NCBI RefSeq assembly: GCF_045105435.1
Contig: NZ_JBGCDL010000182.1
Span: 1 to 8,006, forward strand
Direction: 5' to 3'
DNA from: Kordia sp045105435
GTDB taxonomy: Bacteria; Bacteroidota; Bacteroidia; Flavobacteriales; Flavobacteriaceae
DNA length: 8,006 nucleotides
Shown: in pieces, positions 5,465 to 8,006 of the stretch
How the letters are laid out: each line of letters opens with the position of its first letter
Position numbering within the stretch: position 1 is the stretch's first letter
Translations under genes and position numbers: made by a program
Notes under the pieces: model-generated
Databases searched by the model: none
The model's input: only the letters and a program-made list of their open reading frames with translations
Told to the model about the DNA's origin: nothing

Positions 5465-6958
5465 ATGAATCCATTATTGCTGACAGACGGTTACAAACTC
5501 GGACACAAAGAACAATATCCGCAAGGAACAACGAAAGTGTATTCGAATTGGACGCCACGTAAAAGTAGAATTGAAGGTATTGACAGCGTTGTCTTTTTTG
5601 GACTGCAATACTTTATGAAAGAATACCTCATCAAACAATTTGACACTGAATTCTTCAGTCAACCAAAAACGCAAGTTGCTACAGAATACAAAAAATATGT
5701 CGATCATTATTTAGGTGTCGATTACAATATTTCACATATTGAAGATTTACACGATTTAGGCTACTTACCTATCGAAATTAAAGCTTTACCCGAAGGAACA
5801 GAAGTTCCAATTCGTGTACCGATGTTTACCGTAGTAAACACACTTCCAGAATTTTTCTGGATTACAAATTACTTAGAAACACTACTTTCAAATATTATTT
5901 GGCAGCCATGTACTTCGGCTACCATTGCAAAACAATACAAAACAATTTTAACGAAATACGCGCAAGAAACTGACCAAGAAAACTTGGACTTTATCAACTG
6001 GCAAGGTCACGATTTTTCTATGCGTGGAATGTCGGGAATAGAATCTTCTATTTTGAGCGGAATGGGACATGCATTGTCTTTTACAGGAAGTGACACGCTT
6101 CCGGTTGCTATCAATCTTGAAAAATATTACAATACTGATGTCACTAAAGAATTGGTGATTGGAAGTGTAAATGCTACCGAACACAGCGTAATGTGTGCTG
6201 GAAGCAAAGACGACGAAATAGAAACGTTTAGACGTTTGTTAGCAACCTATCCAACAGGAATTCTCTCTGTAGTTTCAGATACCTGGGATTTATGGAAAGT
6301 GCTCACAGAATATTTACCAAAACTAAAAGAAGAAATTTTAAATCGTAATGGAAAATTAGTAATTCGTCCAGATTCAGGAGATCCAGTAGACATAATTTGT
6401 GGTTGCGAGCATGAAGATGAAACCGTTGCAAAAGGTGTGATTGAATTACTGTGGGACGAATTCGGCGGAAGCCTAAACGCGCAAGGATATAAAGTTTTAA
6501 ATCCTAAAATTGGTGCTATTTATGGCGATAGTATCACAATTAACAGAGCTACACAAATTTGTGAACGCTTAAAAGAAAAAGGCTTTGCTTCTACAAATGT
6601 GGTGTTAGGAATTGGGAGTTTTACCTATCAATACAATACACGAGATACGTTTGGTTTTGCAATGAAAGCTACGTATGTAGAAGTAAATGGTGAAGGACGT
6701 GCTATTTTTAAAGATCCTATTACGGATGATGGCACAAAAAAATCTGCAAAAGGTTTGATACAATTGTATACTGAAAATGGTCAAATTAAATTGAAGGATG
6801 AATGTACATTCAAGGAAGAAAAACAAGGTTTACTCACTACTGTTTTTAAAGATGGAAAATTGATTAAAGAACAATCGTTACAAGATATTAGGAGAATTAT
6901 TTCAAAATCGGTGAAAGATGTTAATTGTATAAAAACAGAGACGTTTGTAGATATTTAA
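5465..6958 (+). CDS. nadV: Nicotinamide phosphoribosyltransferase (NAMPT/NadV type)
   Basis: A 497-aa protein, near the 491 aa of human NAMPT, which it resembles along its whole length. NAMPT joins nicotinamide and phosphoribosyl pyrophosphate to make NMN for NAD+ salvage. Recognisable blocks are TDGYKLGHKEQYP at residues 7-19 with Tyr10, HDFSMRGMSG at 182-191 with Phe184 and Arg187 for the nicotinamide ring, GSDT at 208-211 whose Asp210 matches the residue that favours nicotinamide over nicotinate, SVNATEHS at 234-241 with the phosphorylatable His240, and IRPDSGDP at 300-307 with Arg301 and Asp303. YGDSITIN at 353-360 and the FGFAMKATYV block at 396-405 also match. It is often auto-annotated as nicotinate phosphoribosyltransferase, but the motifs fit the nicotinamide enzyme. 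It has its own promoter after a 288-nt gap, so it is probably transcribed separately from the upstream operon. Prs, nadM and Nudix partners are not in view. Confidence 0.92.
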   Translation: MNPLLLTDGYKLGHKEQYPQGTTKVYSNWTPRKSRIEGIDSVVFFGLQYFMKEYLIKQFDTEFFSQPKTQVATEYKKYVDHYLGVDYNISHIEDLHDLGYLPIEIKALPEGTEVPIRVPMFTVVNTLPEFFWITNYLETLLSNIIWQPCTSATIAKQYKTILTKYAQETDQENLDFINWQGHDFSMRGMSGIESSILSGMGHALSFTGSDTLPVAINLEKYYNTDVTKELVIGSVNATEHSVMCAGSKDDEIETFRRLLATYPTGILSVVSDTWDLWKVLTEYLPKLKEEILNRNGKLVIRPDSGDPVDIICGCEHEDETVAKGVIELLWDEFGGSLNAQGYKVLNPKIGAIYGDSITINRATQICERLKEKGFASTNVVLGIGSFTYQYNTRDTFGFAMKATYVEVNGEGRAIFKDPITDDGTKKSAKGLIQLYTENGQIKLKDECTFKEEKQGLLTTVFKDGKLIKEQSLQDIRRIISKSVKDVNCIKTETFVDI

Positions 6959-6991
6959 TGCTACTTTTACAGCAATACTAAATAACCACCA

Positions 6992-7981
6992 ATGTCTATA
7001 AAAAATATTCGTTTAGAAGTCATGCAAACCATCGAGAAAGAAATCGATGGCTACATGGAAAAATATCTAATTCCCCCCGAAAAAATATGGCAACCAACTG
7101 ATTTTTTGCCAGACGCTCAAGGAGAAAACTTTTTTGATGAAGTGCATCAAATTCGAGAAGAAGCAAAAGAAATTGGGTACGATTTATGGGTAGTTTTGGT
7201 TGGTGACACCATCACTGAAGAAGCTTTACCAACCTACGAATCGTGGTTAATGGATGTAGAAGGAATTGATCAACACGGAAAAAACGGTTGGTCAAAATGG
7301 GTGCGTCATTGGACAGGAGAAGAAAATCGTCATGGCGATGTTTTAAATAAATATCTGTACTTATCGGGTCGTGTAAACATGCGCGAAATAGAGATTACAA
7401 CACAACACATGATTAATGACGGTTTTGATATTGGAACTGCAAATGATCCATATCGAAATTTTGTATACACAAGTTTCCAAGAATTGGCAACCAATATTTC
7501 ACACAAACGTGTAGGTCAGTTAGCCAAAAAGCAAGGAAATGGATTGCTAGGAAAAATGTGTAACATGATTGCTGGTGACGAAATGAGACACCACTTGGCG
7601 TATAGAGAATTTGTAAAAACAATTCTTAAATACGATCCAAGCGAAATGATGTTGGCTTTTGAAGATATGATGCGTAAAAAAATCGTGATGCCGGCACAAT
7701 TTGTTCGTGAATCGGGAGAAGCTATCGGAACTGCTTTTGAAAACTTTTCCAATGCCGCACAACGTATCGGCGTATATACAACACATGATTATATTGATAT
7801 CCTGCGGAAGTTAAATGCATATTGGGAAATTGATAAATTGAACGATTTAACAGATACTGCCAAAAAAGCACGTGACTATGTAATGAAATTACCAGATCGT
7901 ATGGCGCGTATTGCGGATCGTGTTGCTATTCCAGAAGATATTACGAGATTCAAATGGGTTGAAGCGAATGGAATGCTTTAA
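6992..7981 (+). CDS. Acyl-[acyl-carrier-protein] desaturase (soluble diiron, FA_desaturase_2)
   Basis: A 329-aa soluble ferritin-like diiron enzyme, related to plant stearoyl-ACP desaturase. It would introduce a double bond into acyl-ACP using O2 and reduced ferredoxin or another electron donor, feeding membrane lipid unsaturation. The iron ligands are visible on the four-helix bundle: a glutamate in ITEEALP (76 or 77), GEENRH at 109-114 with Glu111 and His114, Glu164 in SFQELAT, and DEMRH at 196-200 with Glu197 and His200. The WVRHWTGEENRHG block is diagnostic of this family. There is no transmembrane segment. It starts 33 nt after the NAMPT stop, so read-through from that promoter is possible, but there is no obvious metabolic link. 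I see no strong promoter in the 33-nt gap. Bond position cannot be predicted. Confidence 0.93.
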   Translation: MSIKNIRLEVMQTIEKEIDGYMEKYLIPPEKIWQPTDFLPDAQGENFFDEVHQIREEAKEIGYDLWVVLVGDTITEEALPTYESWLMDVEGIDQHGKNGWSKWVRHWTGEENRHGDVLNKYLYLSGRVNMREIEITTQHMINDGFDIGTANDPYRNFVYTSFQELATNISHKRVGQLAKKQGNGLLGKMCNMIAGDEMRHHLAYREFVKTILKYDPSEMMLAFEDMMRKKIVMPAQFVRESGEAIGTAFENFSNAAQRIGVYTTHDYIDILRKLNAYWEIDKLNDLTDTAKKARDYVMKLPDRMARIADRVAIPEDITRFKWVEANGML

Positions 7982-8006
7982 ACTTAGATCGGCTTTGCCT
8001 TTTAGA

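Noticed and set aside
6959..6980. TGCT...AGCA as a terminator after the NAMPT gene, and TACTTTTA as a promoter for the desaturase
   Set aside because: The stem is only 4 bp with no T tract. The promoter-like octamer lacks the final G and has no TTG at the right spacing (nearest is 14 nt).
5474..7786. Minus-strand open frames opposite the NAMPT and desaturase genes
   Set aside because: All are antisense to clearly conserved proteins, with compositions typical of shadow frames and no motifs.
7989..8003. GGCTTTGCC as a terminator hairpin after the desaturase
   Set aside because: A 3-bp stem with a 3-nt loop is too weak, the T run is short, and the window ends before it can be judged.
1..8006. 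CRISPR array, tRNA, rRNA, insertion sequence or prophage parts
   Set aside because: No spaced direct repeats, no tRNA-like clover-leaf ends, no transposase or integrase motifs were seen.

Overview
The window looks like chromosomal DNA from a member of the Bacteroidota, most likely a marine flavobacterium. The support is low GC, AT-rich gene leaders without clear Shine-Dalgarno sequences, a TTG/TAnnTTTG-type promoter before the gene at 5465, a GTCATTCC...GGAATGAC intergenic repeat of a kind common in flavobacterial genomes, and the style of the proteins. Species cannot be named from this sequence. All supported genes are on the + strand.

Region 1 (1-5176) is one tightly packed run of nine genes with gaps of 2-21 nt or overlaps of 4-14 nt, so it reads as a single operon entering from the left. 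In order: the 3' part of a microbial-type poly(ADP-ribose) glycohydrolase (TIGR02452 type), a MacroD-type macrodomain, an ADP-ribosylglycohydrolase of the DraG/ARH family, a DUF4291 protein, a KptA/Tpt1 RNA 2'-phosphotransferase, an unrecognised 151-aa protein with very low GC, a prolyl-4-hydroxylase-like 2OG-Fe(II) oxygenase, an unannotated 43-aa CxxC protein, and a PPP-family metallophosphoesterase.

Region 2 (5177-5464) is a 288-nt gap without a gene. It holds a REP-like inverted repeat, a good Bacteroidota promoter, and three copies of a 7-mer (ACGCAAA/TTTGCGT), two of them forming an inverted repeat over the -7 element and the predicted transcription start.

Region 3 (5465-7981) has a nicotinamide phosphoribosyltransferase (NAMPT/NadV type) and a diiron acyl-ACP desaturase. 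The last 25 nt hold nothing I can identify.

Taken together, eight features touch or could touch NAD+/ADP-ribose chemistry. Three separate ADP-ribose-removing or ADP-ribose-binding enzyme folds sit next to an NAD+-consuming RNA phosphotransferase, and the next transcription unit salvages the nicotinamide that such reactions release. My interpretation is an ADP-ribosylation/RNA-end-processing module coupled to NAD+ recycling. The DUF4291 protein is the best candidate for an uncharacterised 'writer' or partner, but nothing in the sequence proves that.
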